From Petunia secreta (taxonomy: Eukaryota; Streptophyta; Magnoliopsida; Solanales; Solanaceae), in NCBI GenBank assembly GCA_029990175.1, contig JARKIP010000065.1, positions 783,001 through 847,000 of the forward strand: DNA of 64,000 nucleotides, read 5' to 3'. This document shows positions 56,201 to 64,000 of the stretch, one piece after another (within the stretch, counting starts at the first letter, position 1; each line of letters begins with the position of its first letter). The translations under genes and the position numbers were made by a program. The notes below the pieces were generated by a model. That model searched no databases, was not told the origin of the DNA, and saw only the letters and a list, made by a program, of their open reading frames with translations.

Positions 56201-57839
56201 CAACCAATCTTCGTCTACCATTGGGGCTTCCAACAAGGTCCAAACAACTATAAACACGATAACTTGCAGGAGTTTAGAAGAGGTTGGCAGGATGAGATGT
56301 ACACATCTGAAGGTTTGGATAGAAGTATTACTAAAGAGTATAATGGGAGGAGTTCTCCACGCACATCAGATTCAAGCATGGAAATGGTAGAAGGATTTCA
56401 TTTTGGAATGACAATTGGCTAGGTCATGGCCCCTTAAGAGATGCTTATCCTGAAATTTACAGCCTCACCTCACACCCTGAAGCCAAAATTATGGAGGTAA
56501 GAGTACAAAATGGATGGGATTTCTCTTTCAGAAGAGCGCTCCATGATAAGGAACTCGGCAGAATGATAGAATTCCTTAAGACACTTGATGATGTTGGAAG
56601 TTTCAATGAGAGTGAAGACACAATGGTATGGAAAACAGATGGGGGAATTCCTTGCACGGTGAGGTCTGCCTATACTTCTTATGGCAACCAAGGGCAACAT
56701 GGGATAGAGTGGCCCTGGAAGCAGATTTGGAAGACACAAGTTCCATACGAAGTAACATGTTTTTCTTGGCTCGTGACAAAAAGGGCGTGCCTGACACATG
56801 AAAACTTGCAAAGAAGAGGTGTCCAGCTTTCATCAAGATGTTTCCTGTGTAATAGTCACAATGAGGATAACAGTCACCTATTTTTTCATTGTCCAATAAC
56901 CTCACACCTATGGCATCTTTTCTTAACCTTGGCTGACCTCAAATGGTGCATGCCAAGACACACTGAAGATCTGTTAAAAGCTTGGTCTCATGTGTGTGTG
57001 TGGGGGGGGGGGGGGGGGGAGATCAGACACAAAAAGTGGTGGAGAGCAATTCCTCAATGCATATGGTGGACTGTTTGGAAAGAAAGGAATGCTAGATGTT
57101 TCGAAGACAGGAGCAGCCCTATCCAGAAAGTGAATTGTATTGTGTCTTTTCATTTTTGGTGTAAACAACATTTTGTAGATGAGGCTGAAACATTACTTCA
57201 GTTTTTAGAAGCACTATAATAGATGATAGTTAGCCATGGTTTCAGCTTCAATCTCTGTACATACTGTTACCAACACAAATCTTTTTGTGTTGATGAATAC
57301 ATTGTTACCATTCTTAAAAAAAGTGTATATTGTTGTGCATTCTACCCACTAATTTTTAGTTGTTACATACTGTATATTACTAGGAAATTCCGAGTACGGT
57401 ATGTAAAAGAAGGTTCTTAATACAGAATGCTTACGTTACAGAATGCTTTCTATAGTGGACTATCGTTTTTATCATGTCATCGTCGGGGATTCTTGGCTTA
57501 TATGGGAGAATGTTTCTTCCAAAGAGTCCCCCATCTGTAGTTTTATTCTTTTATATAAGTTTTCTTTGCATGTTTTGCTTGCTTTTTTCTATGGGTCTAA
57601 GTTGGGATATTTCTTGGAGTACTGTAAATATTCTTGTATCAAACCTCTGACAGTCATTTCAGTGTAGTACCTTAGTGGCTTGATCTCTTCTTTTCAGGGA
57701 GAGAAGAACAGAGTTGTTGCAGAAATGGAGATCGAAAGGTGGTGTTTTCTTAATTGGCTATACTGCCTTCAGAAATTTGTCGCTTGGCAAGCATATAAAG
57801 GATCGTCATGTGGCCAGGGAAATTTGTCAGGCCCTTCAG
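41209..57839 (+). CDS. CHR20 (ATRX): ATRX/CHR20-type SNF2 chromatin remodeller, 5' fifteen exons (partial)
   Basis: Exons join in frame: 41209-41373, 41563-41625, 41720-41815, 41910-42002, 43136-43326, 43416-43668, 46795-46908, 48300-48383, 50295-50792, 51053-51345, 51979-52069, 52147-52362, 53990-54109, 54606-54772, 57698-57839 (862 codons). All introns are GT-AG except intron 5 (GC-AG). Plant ATRX is a nuclear SWI/SNF-family ATPase linked to histone H3.3 deposition. Domains: an acidic Ser/Asp-rich N-terminus (MEDEEGKPI; SSSSSDDDD); helix-rich segments with KEEWEAVLDELETES and ASGFLAKKLAEN; a basic stretch RRLKQRRHRNRRK (about 340-352). The ADD cysteine-rich domain spans about 483-580 (FRCTACDK, VCLDCKNL, CSECYCRWCGRC, CKSCKRLFCSLC, WQCCCCSSD). 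The helicase begins with motif I HTMGLGKTFQ (to 759) and motif Ia LIVTPVSVLHNWRKEF. Exon 15 ends GYTAFRNLSLGKHIKDRHVA, REICQALQ, just before the expected DEAH exon, not present before 64000. The Arabidopsis homologue is about 1,480 residues. No stop or shift was found. Confidence 0.92.
42003..43135 (+). other. intron 4 of the ATRX gene
   Basis: 1.13 kb. Near 42925-42970, ATTGCCTTAATGTTGATGAA followed by TACAATGTTAACC and an A run resembles the 3' end of the LINE family also seen near 57290, a possible short 5'-truncated copy. Nothing else was recognised. Confidence 0.45.
43327..43415 (+). other. GC-AG intron 5 of the ATRX gene
   Basis: The exon junction requires ATAAG^GCAAGTGA as donor and GGGGCAG^GCGACATG as acceptor, giving RPVIR-RHGKILEEG in frame. 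No GT donor nearby keeps the frame and the conserved residues. GCAAGT is the usual context of the minor GC donor class. Confidence 0.8.
43740..44085. repeat. tandem repeat in ATRX intron 6, unit about 150-160 bp
   Basis: Two and a half diverged copies share TTTCCTKGTRCTGATTTA, CCTGGCTSAA, CTCTGAAACTTGAGTKTCATT and CTTCTTCATCCTCTC (from 43757, from 43910 and from about 44030). Non-coding. Confidence 0.75.
44090..45480 (+). other. middle of ATRX intron 6, nothing firmly recognised
   Basis: About 1.4 kb of intron without a supported element. The 63- and 66-codon minus-strand frames here (44815-45006, 45184-45384) have no family resemblance. Confidence 0.4.
45483..45590 (+). mobile_element. Au-type SINE, 5'-truncated
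   Basis: GAGAGTTAACTGGTAGGTG, GTAGCAGGTCCCCTGTGGAA, TTAGTCGAGGGCAAGCAAG and TTGGCCCGGACACCATGGTT match the 3' half of the Au SINE consensus as I know it. They are also the reverse complement of the insertion at 63118-63335. The tRNA-like head is absent. Confidence 0.7.
45628..46167 (+). mobile_element. 5'-truncated L1-type LINE 3' end with 15-bp TSD in ATRX intron 6
   Basis: AGAACAACAATGGAA occurs at 45613-45627 and again at 46168-46182. The insert encodes the C-terminal zinc-knuckle tail of plant L1 reverse transcriptase (NHIFLHCKVSYSLWN, AAIFWVIWNERNDRIFED, CKMATTDVFEPNAILDF), with a stop at about 46070. It ends in a long A run (46137-46155) with a few interruptions. 5' truncation, poly(A) and a long TSD are the classic outcome of target-primed reverse transcription. 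It is in the same orientation as the host gene. Confidence 0.92.
46909..48299 (+). other. intron 7 of the ATRX gene, mostly a Helitron
   Basis: Of its 1,391 bp, 1,107 bp are one Helitron insertion, so the ancestral intron would be about 284 bp. The remaining sequence holds the donor GTCTGTG and the acceptor CTTTCATCCAG. Confidence 0.8.
46946..48052 (-). mobile_element. non-autonomous Helitron with exact ends
   Basis: Read on the minus strand it starts TCTATAATATATTAATGGG at 48052 and ends ACGCGCAAAGCGCGT (a hairpin) plus GCACAAAGC and CTAG at 46946. Plus-strand flanks are A (46945) and T (48053), so on the minus strand it sits between A and T with no TSD. 5' TC, a 3' hairpin 10-12 bases before CTAG, and A|T insertion are the full Helitron signature. 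No Rep/helicase is encoded in 1.1 kb; the interior is AT-rich. Confidence 0.93.
48384..50294 (+). other. intron 8 of the ATRX gene
   Basis: 1.9 kb with no recognised element. A short (CT)n run lies at about 49118-49134. The acceptor is TATGTCCAAGCAG before 50295. Confidence 0.5.
52540..53060 (-). mobile_element. degenerate L1-type LINE 3' fragment
   Basis: Minus-strand translation gives ASRLWREIPRMIGRYNKK and, after breaks, LYWKRNMRAFDGL. This resembles the tail of plant L1 RT, where the intact forms read W..WKERN.R.F, seen in the other LINEs of this window. Ends are unclear and several stops are present. Confidence 0.5.
53805..53935 (+). mobile_element. SINE-like tRNA-derived segment
   Basis: GGATAGCTCAAGTGGAGAAC resembles an A-box and TGGCTTCGAGTCAACG a B-box about 40 bp later, followed by a tail with AAAAGAAAGGG. 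No TSD was matched. A diverged copy is likely. Confidence 0.5.
54773..57697 (+). other. intron 14 of the ATRX gene
   Basis: 2.9 kb. The first part (54773-55430) has no recognised element but includes a run of 14 G at about 55218-55231. Most of the rest is a sense-oriented LINE. After its end at about 57310 the intron continues unremarkably to the acceptor TCTTCTTTTCAG. Confidence 0.6.
55430..57310 (+). mobile_element. degenerate L1-type LINE in ATRX intron 14
   Basis: A possible ORF1-like stretch lies at 55480-55670 (NSRNSPWDKKVVMKEWLEVI). RT active-site debris near 56010-56050 reads FANDTLVFANA, the YADD motif without its Asp pair. Then comes a long open part at 56491-57219: QNGWDFSFRRALHDKELGRM, WPWKQIWKTQVPYEVTCFSW, GVQLSSRCFLCNSHNEDNSH, LFFHCPITSHLWHLF, CIWWTVWKERNARCFEDRSS, ending in a stop. 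This is the RT zinc-binding domain and tail. A G run of about 17 at 57002-57018 lies within it. The 3' end (TTGTGTTGATGAATACATTG) matches the LINE-like end in intron 4. Confidence 0.8.
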
Positions 57840-58184
57840 GTAGTGGTTGTTAACCTTTAGAATAGCTATTTTTGATGGAGAGGGAAAAGTTCTTCCTGAG
57901 TTACTTCATTTTCATATCTTTCAGATTCTAATGTTTTTTGGGCTAGGTGTTTCTGGGGTTCGAGAATGTGTTTGGATTTTCTTGGGATGATTGATATGTA
58001 CCCTGTTGAGCCTACAATGACTATGGCCTGCCTGTCACTTAATTGCTATTGGTAGCCTGAGTTTTCTGCTTTCTTTCTTGCCAAGTATTGTTCTGAATAC
58101 CCACTGTTAGTGCATTGGAAGTACTGTGGTCAGGGGTGGGTGGGTGCTCCTTTGTGCTTAGAACTTTCAGGTCTTGTAAGTCTG

Positions 58185-58210
58185 CCTACACGTGCTTTGC
58201 ACGTGGTGGT
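58185..58210. other. Helitron-like hairpin CACGTGCTTTGCACGTG
   Basis: A perfect 7-bp-stem hairpin of the same style as the Helitron end at 46960. On the minus strand it is followed by TAGGCAGACTTA, where CTTA stands in place of CTRR, so it may be a mutated Helitron 3' terminus. No 5' partner was seen. Confidence 0.35.
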
Positions 58211-58649
58211 GAGAAAAAAAAGAAGACAGGCGTGTCATCATTGCTCTATGATGAATATAGTAACCCCTTGATTCAAACAATAGATGAATATTGAATCTTT
58301 GGTATTTACATTTCTAGTATTGGAAAAATATTAAAGACATTATAATTTTATGGAATGATCGAGGATCTGGTGTTTCTTTTATTTCTTATATATGATAATT
58401 TGAAACTAAAATATATATATTTTTAATTTTTATTAGATGTATTACAAAACTGATAATGATGTAGTATATCTCTCCATATGGTAGAAATGGTTTCAAAAGT
58501 CTAGAAACAAGAGTATCCATTTTTGTATGTTCTTCCTTGTAGTTACTTTTCACAGAGGTCTTTTGACCTCTCTTTTGACGTTTGTCAATTGTACTTGGTA
58601 TATCTTTTCCGTGTCCTTTTCTTTTTAAAAAACAATATCGGGGTAAAAA

Positions 58650-60398
58650 CTTTTTTTGAGTAAGGTAACATTTTATTCATCAGCACCAAGATGGTACTGG
58701 TATCAAATATTTACACATTACAGGTAATTAAAATTTTTTACTAATGATTCTACATCATCTATGTATTTCTCTTTGCACCAGAATTGAAAAGACAAAAAAC
58801 AATTCAGCTTAATTCTCTGGAAGGAATTACTCCTATTCTCAAAACATCTAATATTCCTCTCTTTCCACACTATCCACCAAATGCAAGCAGGAACCATTCT
58901 CCACCACATCTTCTGATTGTTCCTTGTTGTGATATTGTTCCAGCACCATAATAATTGTGTCGTCTCCTTTGGCATCACCCATTGAATTCCAGCTAAAGAA
59001 CAGCTGCCACAATACCTCAGTTACCTTGCAATGCAAAAAGAGGTGGCTATTACTTTCATCCTTCTCCTGACATAAAAAGCATCTGGAAACCAGCTGACCC
59101 CCTTTTTTGCAAGACTTCATGAGTCAAACAAGCTGTCTTGGCGACAAGCCAAGTGAAAGTAAAGAATAGCCAGAACTAACTGAGAACCTCTTGTTGTTTC
59201 CTCCTTCCATAAAACTGAATCTTCAACATTTCTGATGCCACCAAAAACCTCCAATGTCCTCAACAATTCAATCACTCTACCAATCTCCCAATCATTTAGC
59301 AATCTTCGGAAATAGAAATTCCATCCACGATCCTACATCTCCTCTATAGAAGTTTCAGGAACAGTTGCTAAGCAAAATATATCAGAAAATAAATCTTTAA
59401 GAGGACCATGCCCTAACCAATTGTCACTCCAAAAAGTTAATTTTCTTCCATTACCCACTGTGAACCTAATGTTTAAGGCATACTCCTCCAAATGCTTTCT
59501 AATTGCTTTCCAAATACCTCTCCCATATAGACAGTTAACTTGCTTAGTAATCCATTGACCTTGTTCCCCATATTTATGATTAATGACCTTCTTCCACAAC
59601 GCACTTGCTTCCGTATTAAATCTCCAAAGCCATTTCCATAAGAGACTTTTGTTGTGCAACTTAAAGTTTCTAACTCGCAGACTCCCTTCTTTTTTGCTTA
59701 ATATAACAGTCTTCCACTTAACTAGATGGAAACATTTAGCATCCTTGTTTCCTCGCCATAAGACATTTCTTCTCAAAGAATCCAACCTTTTTTCAACTTT
59801 TGCAGGAAGCGGAAAGAGAGACATAACATAAGTACAAAGCATCAAGGACGCTATTAATTATTGTGATCCTGCCTCCTAAAGAGAGATATTGTGCCTTCTA
59901 TTTTGCTAATCGCTTCTCACATTTATCTATTACTCCATTCCATATCTCCATACATTTATTTTTTGTCCCCAAAGCTAGCCCCAAATATGTTGTAGGGAGT
60001 TTTCCTGTGTCACATCCCAGAGTAGCAGCGAATACGTGATGGTTCCCAACCTGATTAACAGAAATTAAAAGACTATTTCCCCAATTGACACGAAGACTCG
60101 AGACAACCTCAAACACAACAAGAATCAATCTTACCATCTTTAATTGCTCCACCTCAGCTTCACAAAAAATCAAAGTATTATCAGCGTAAAGCAAATGAGA
60201 GATCTCCATATCATTCGTTCTATTGTTCACTTGAAAGCCTCTAATCCATCCATTAGCATTTGACATTTTCAACATGTTGTTTAATCCCTCCATAGCAATA
60301 ATAAAAAGGAAAAGAGACAGGGGATCCCCTTGTCTCAAACCCCTTTGAGAAGGGAAGAAACCTTCAGGAGAACCATGGATGAGAATAGAAAACCTTAC
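58650..60398 (-). mobile_element. LINE A (L1-type), 3' part: RT to poly(A)
   Basis: Minus-strand translation from 60398 down: VRFSILIHGSPEGFF, RGLRQGDPLSLFLF, SHLLYADNTLIFCEAE (YADD with second Asp to Asn), TTYLGLALGTKNK, LRRNVLWRGNKDAKCFHLVK, TVGNGRKLTFWSDNWLGHGP, QLVSRCFLCQEKDESNSHLF, CIWWIVWKERNIRCFENRS, ending YIDDVESLVKNFNYL. Poly(A) is seen as a T run at about 58651-58657. Frames are broken by several shifts. Its 5' continuation lies at 62358-62500, separated by LINE B. Confidence 0.88.
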
Positions 60399-60403
60399 CG
60401 TCT

Positions 60404-60444
<41 letters not shown>

Positions 60445-62347
60445 TTTATAAAATCACTAAACCAAGTAAGTTGTGTTTTTCATGAGACACTTACCCGTTC
60501 CAGTGTGGGGTTAGGCATAGACCCCAACCTGTATATAGATAACAACATATAATTGCAAATGCAAATACATTGGAGGGGGACGTATACCTTACCTCCGAAA
60601 CTATGATGATAACCTATGGGAAAGGGAGTCAAGTGTAGCATCAAAGACCATCTCACTAACCTAGGATAGGTGATCACACCTATATACAACCTAAGAGCAT
60701 AGTGAGGAGAACTCTCCCTTTACCAAAAAATGGATGATCTATGAGTTAAATAGTCTATTCTAATAAGTGACAAATGGTAGGTATGCAAGTCTCATTTTGG
60801 CTATCACTTAAACTAATGATAGCCAAAAAGAAGAGTGTACCTTGTCCATCAAAAGATTGGAACATTATTTGTAGATCCTGATGTTCCCTTCAGAGAAGAG
60901 TAGATGAGTCACTGTCTTGGTAACAACAGCAACATGATGCATAAGTAGAGTATAACAGCAACAACAGAGTGAATCAAACAGAGTACAACAACAGCAATAG
61001 AGTGAATCATGAGCAGCAACTGAGGGTTGTATTGCATACAAGGAAAGCAACAACAGCATTGTATTACTAACAAGTAGTAGATGTCCAGATTTGGATTGAT
61101 AGTGAATTAAACTTGGACTGTGGGAGTGTATAGTCTGTGGGAACCTCAGAGAAGTAGAAACAAAAACTTGGACTGAAGGTGGTTCAAATATTCTCTTCAC
61201 TTTCCTTCTTCTGAAACTTCTTCTGAAACTATGAAGTCCAATTTTGTCCATTCTTGAAAGTGCAAGAATATGTAAAGACAAGTCTTAATTACTATTGAAG
61301 TTGACAGTAGAACTCCCACATTGGTGGCTATGTTTAGATAAAGCATCTGCAACAACATGTGCCTCTCTAAAGATGTGTGTGACACTAAAATCTTCCAAGT
61401 TTGTGGTTATTTGTTGGATCATTTCCGGCAAGTAAGTCAGATTCCATGGGCCCTTTTCTTTCTTGTTGATCCACTGAACAAGCATCTTTGAATCAGACTC
61501 CAAATGGATTCTTGTAACTCTATGGTTAATGCACCATTGTAGACCAATTAGCACTGCTTGTGCTTATGCTGAGTTGTTTGTTCCCATGCCTAAAGGAGCA
61601 GCATAAGCCCATATAGTATCTCCCAGATGGTCCCTGACAATGCCTCTAGCACCAGTGATGCCTGGATTGCCCAGGGCACTTCCATCAGTATTTAACTTGA
61701 CCCACTTCCATCAGTATTTAACTTGACCCACCCCATCGATGGTTTAGACCATAGGACCTTAGTGATTTTCAGTACCTGAGTACATCTCCCCACTTTGGTG
61801 CTCATATCTGGCCAAGAAACAGGCCATGATATATAGGGAAAAGCAGTTTTCAAAAATTTGTACAAGTCAGAAATGACTATAAAAAAGACCCTGTTATAGT
61901 TGGACTTCTTACCCCCATATTTGCTTGAGCATCTATTCTTCCAGAGTGCCCAACAGATTAGGACCGGGAGAGCTTGAAACAACAATCTTTGAGCTTCATT
62001 TCTGTATTTGAGGATCCACCATTGCATCAAGATACTTCTGATGGAATAGGTCCTTATGTCAATACCAAGAGAAGAGGAAAAGGTGTTCTCAGACTTTTTT
62101 GGCCAAGTTACCTGTAGCAGGCCAAGTTACCTGTAGCAAAAATATGATCTATAGTCTCTGAGCTGCTAACAAGACAACATACACATTTAGAAACTATTGC
62201 ATGACCAAAAGAGGTAACTCTGTCATCAGTGGGAAGCTTATTCCTAAGTGCTCTCCACACCCGAAAGGAGCACTTAAAAGGAATATATCTATGCCAGATT
62301 AAGCTGCTTGAAAGAGATATTGGCTTTGATTCTCTGACAGAATTCCA
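60399..62347 (-). mobile_element. LINE B (L1-type with RNase H) inserted into LINE A
   Basis: Flanking copies of AAAACCTTAC at 60389-60398 and 62348-62357 form a 10-bp TSD in LINE A's reverse-transcriptase sequence. On the minus strand LINE B reads from 62347: zinc-binding remnant (FRVWRALRNKLPTDDRVTSF), WALWKNRCSSKYGGK, then RNase H: WVKLNTDGSGSS, GITGARGIVRDHLGDTIWA, HLESDSKMLVQWINKKEKGP, FREAHVVADALSKHS (stop near 61285). A 3' non-coding part of about 840 bp follows, ending in poly(A) (T run 60405-60439). It is 5'-truncated. The RNase H keeps D, E-S-D and the ADALS end but has an internal stop. Confidence 0.88.
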
Positions 62348-62500
62348 AAAACCTTACATTTTTGATGCAAAAAGAGATCCAATTTAACCATTTCGTACCA
62401 AAGCCCATGTCCTTCAGAATCTGAATCAAGAAGCCCCAATTGACGTGATCATATGCTTTCTCGACATCGAGCTTGCATAAAATTCCTGGTGAACTTATGA
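62348..62500 (-). mobile_element. LINE A, upstream part of reverse transcriptase
   Basis: On the minus strand: SPGILCKLDVEKAYDHVNWG, FLIQILKDMGFGTKWLNWIS, FCIKNVRF. This is the RT segment that directly precedes VRFSILIHG of LINE A at 60398, so the two pieces were contiguous before LINE B inserted. LINE A is truncated at about 62500, where unrelated T-rich sequence begins. Confidence 0.85.
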
Positions 62501-63105
62501 CCTAGTACACCCTTTTTATTGATAAAATAAATTTCATTAATGTTTAGGGAAAAAAAGTAGTTGTATACAAATAGTACACTAGAAAGTAGAAAGCATGGAA
62601 AATACCAACGGTACTCAATCTTCTTTGCATAAAGGAATCTCATGAGTGCAACAAAAAGAAATAAGTGCCCGTGGAGTAACAATCCATGCAAGAGTCTTCT
62701 CCTCGGTCCACCATTATTCCAGTTAAATATTACTTATTTCACAACGCCTTGCATCAACCCAAGTATTCCAAATCATCTTGGAACTTGCCACCATAGTCTT
62801 GATTATGGCAAACATAGAATGTATTGATGATGCTTGATATCTTCTCCCGAACCTTTATACATAAAAAACTAACAGAACTGACCATCTTCTTCAGATTTTT
62901 GGCCGTTAAGTTCACCCTCATGTTGCTAGACAAGTAAAAAAGATAGAAAGTACTCAACTGTTCCCCGATCCCCACTTCCATATGTTGTGGCTCTCCTGTG
63001 TTTTGCTGATGGAGAAAATCAACCTACCTTTGATACTTTGCCATCTCATAATCTTGGAAGTTCATCCTAAACCTCAAATCGTAAAAAGTTTCCCTTTCGA
63101 CTTGT
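62501..63105. other. intron sequence, nothing firmly recognised
   Basis: The boundary with LINE A (CTTTTTATTGATAAAATAAATTTC) looks like another reverse-oriented LINE 3' end. The remaining 500 bp show no recognised domain. Confidence 0.4.
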
Positions 63106-63117
63106 TTGATTGTCATC

Positions 63118-63335
63118 ACCTTATTTTTTTTATAATGGTGGTGTGTGGGCCAGCTTCCGCGCACCTCGATTAATTCCACCGGATACCTGCCACCAGCAAC
63201 AGCTACGAGTAAACTCTACCCATCAAAGCTTGGATAAATGGGAAGAAAAACCTTGTGTTTTTTTGTCTCCACTAGGATTTAAACCTGAGACCTCATTGTT
63301 CTCATCCCACTTCATTGACCACTAAGTTGCGTGCC
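63118..63335 (-). mobile_element. full-length Au-type SINE with 12-bp TSD
   Basis: TTGATTGTCATC is present at 63106-63117 and 63336-63347. On the minus strand the insert begins GGCACGCAACTTAGTGGTCA, with a B-box-like AGGTTTAAATCC, then AACACAAGGTTTTTCTTCCC, GGTGGCAGGTATCCGGTGGA, ATTAATCGAGGTGCGCGGAA, GCTGGCCCACACACC and a short A-rich end. This matches the Au SINE family as I know it. The head is slightly altered from the usual GTGTGGCCTAG. Confidence 0.9.
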
Positions 63336-63349
63336 TTGATTGTCATCTC

Positions 63350-63885
63350 TTTCTGGCATCAATTTCTGGCATTTTGAACTGTAGTTCTCAAAGTATGGTC
63401 GCTGCACCACCTGTCCCCCCAAAATGTTACCCTTATCTCATCACTCACCCTAATATAACATTGCTGCAGAAATCTTCCCATACTTCAAAACATTTCTCCA
63501 TAGTCCACATCCACAGTATTATGTGTTGCAAGTTTATTTGGATTATTTAGGTGTCACTTACCAGCTGTGTGGTATGACTTTCATACAGGAATTGTCGATT
63601 CTTCCCACCCATATTTTTCTCTGAACTTCTCCCACAGTCGACTTTGACCTCCAGTTTCTTCATCTCATCTTTATCTTTTTGCCATGCTATTTGGTGACCT
63701 TTCTGCCAATGGTCGGTTCAGTTGGGCCCTTATGTCCCCAATTCTCAGGAATAATCAAAATGTTTCTCCTTTAAACCATGAAAATCCATGCTATTGGTTG
63801 CATCATCTTTCTCTTAACTGTTCTGGAGGTTCTTTTATTTGTAGGTATTGAATTTTAGTCATTCATGTTCAAGCTAACTCCCAGG
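63350..63885. other. intron sequence, nothing recognised
   Basis: No supported frame or repeat; possibly the upstream part of the LINE fragment at the window end. Confidence 0.35.
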
Positions 63886-63892
63886 ATACTAA

Positions 63893-64000
63893 AGGGGTGG
63901 GTGGAGTTTGATAGGATTACTTCTTTTACGGTGGGAAAAGGGAGAAGAACTAGTTTTTGGAGACATACTTGGTGTGGGGGTAAGATTTTGAGCCTTATGT
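63893..64000 (+). mobile_element. L1-type LINE fragment running off the window
   Basis: Plus-strand codons read GWVEFDRITSFTVGKGRRTS, FWRHTWCGGKILSLM without interruption to the end. The VGKGRRTSFW..TWCG pattern is that of the segment between RT and the zinc-binding domain in plant L1 elements (compare VGNGRKLTFWSDNWLG in LINE A). Confidence 0.65.

Larger units (their letters stand above)
57840..64000 (+). other. intron 15 of the ATRX gene, extends beyond the window
   Basis: After exon 15 (donor CAG^GTAGTGG) no exon encoding the expected DEAH-box block was found up to 64000, so this intron exceeds 6.1 kb. It contains two nested antisense LINEs, an Au SINE and the start of a further LINE. Confidence 0.7.

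Noticed and set aside
60480..61281. Minus-strand frames of 69 and 138 codons
   Set aside because: They lie in the 3' non-coding part of LINE B between its RNase H stop and poly(A). No similarity is visible and they fit an untranslated region.

Overview
The window is nuclear DNA of a flowering plant, most likely a nightshade (Solanaceae). It is AT-rich, its genes have short exons and long introns, and most of its length is transposable-element sequence: tRNA-derived SINEs including an Au-type copy, L1-type LINEs, Ty1/copia and Ty3/gypsy elements, a Helitron, a PIF/Harbinger MITE and a foldback element. The family placement is an inference from repeat style and protein similarity. I saw no bacterial, organellar or CRISPR sequence and no tRNA or rRNA gene.

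Layout. 0-6 kb: a SINE with target-site duplication (TSD), a broken C-terminal half of a tonoplast monosaccharide transporter (TMT/MSSP) on the minus strand, and an intact single-coding-exon gene for a YqaJ / lambda-exonuclease-like nuclease, also minus, whose 5'UTR intron holds another SINE. 6-11 kb: AT-rich intergenic DNA with a low-complexity palindromic array, a 0.32 kb tandem duplication and an LTR-like remnant. 11-22 kb: a nest of decayed retrotransposons: a gypsy fragment (+), a copia element (-) with its 3' LTR, and a Tat-lineage gypsy element (-) with dual RNase H, dead integrase and an antisense ORF. 23.5-26.3 kb: an element bounded by diverged direct repeats, holding a perfect alternating purine-pyrimidine tract and two minisatellites. 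27.3-38.6 kb: a large foldback-type element with arms of about 120-bp subrepeats. Its centre carries pieces of two host genes, ribosomal protein L9 and an Hsp110/HSP70-15-like chaperone. A Tat-like gypsy element and two solo LTRs are nested in it. 38.8-39.6 kb: a Harbinger MITE with exact TSD. 40.3-40.8 kb: an LTR-like block.

41.2 kb to beyond the end: the main host gene, an ATRX/CHR20-type SNF2 chromatin remodeller on the plus strand. Fifteen exons can be joined in frame (862 codons), covering the acidic N-terminus, the ADD zinc-finger domain and helicase motifs I and Ia. The DEAH-box exon lies outside the window. One intron uses a GC donor. The introns are loaded with TEs: a 5'-truncated LINE with a 15-bp TSD, a 1.1 kb Helitron with exact ends, a LINE inserted in a LINE, and an Au SINE with a 12-bp TSD.

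Only two host genes look functional: the YqaJ-type nuclease and the ATRX homologue. The most unusual structure is the gene-capturing foldback element at 27.3-38.6 kb.
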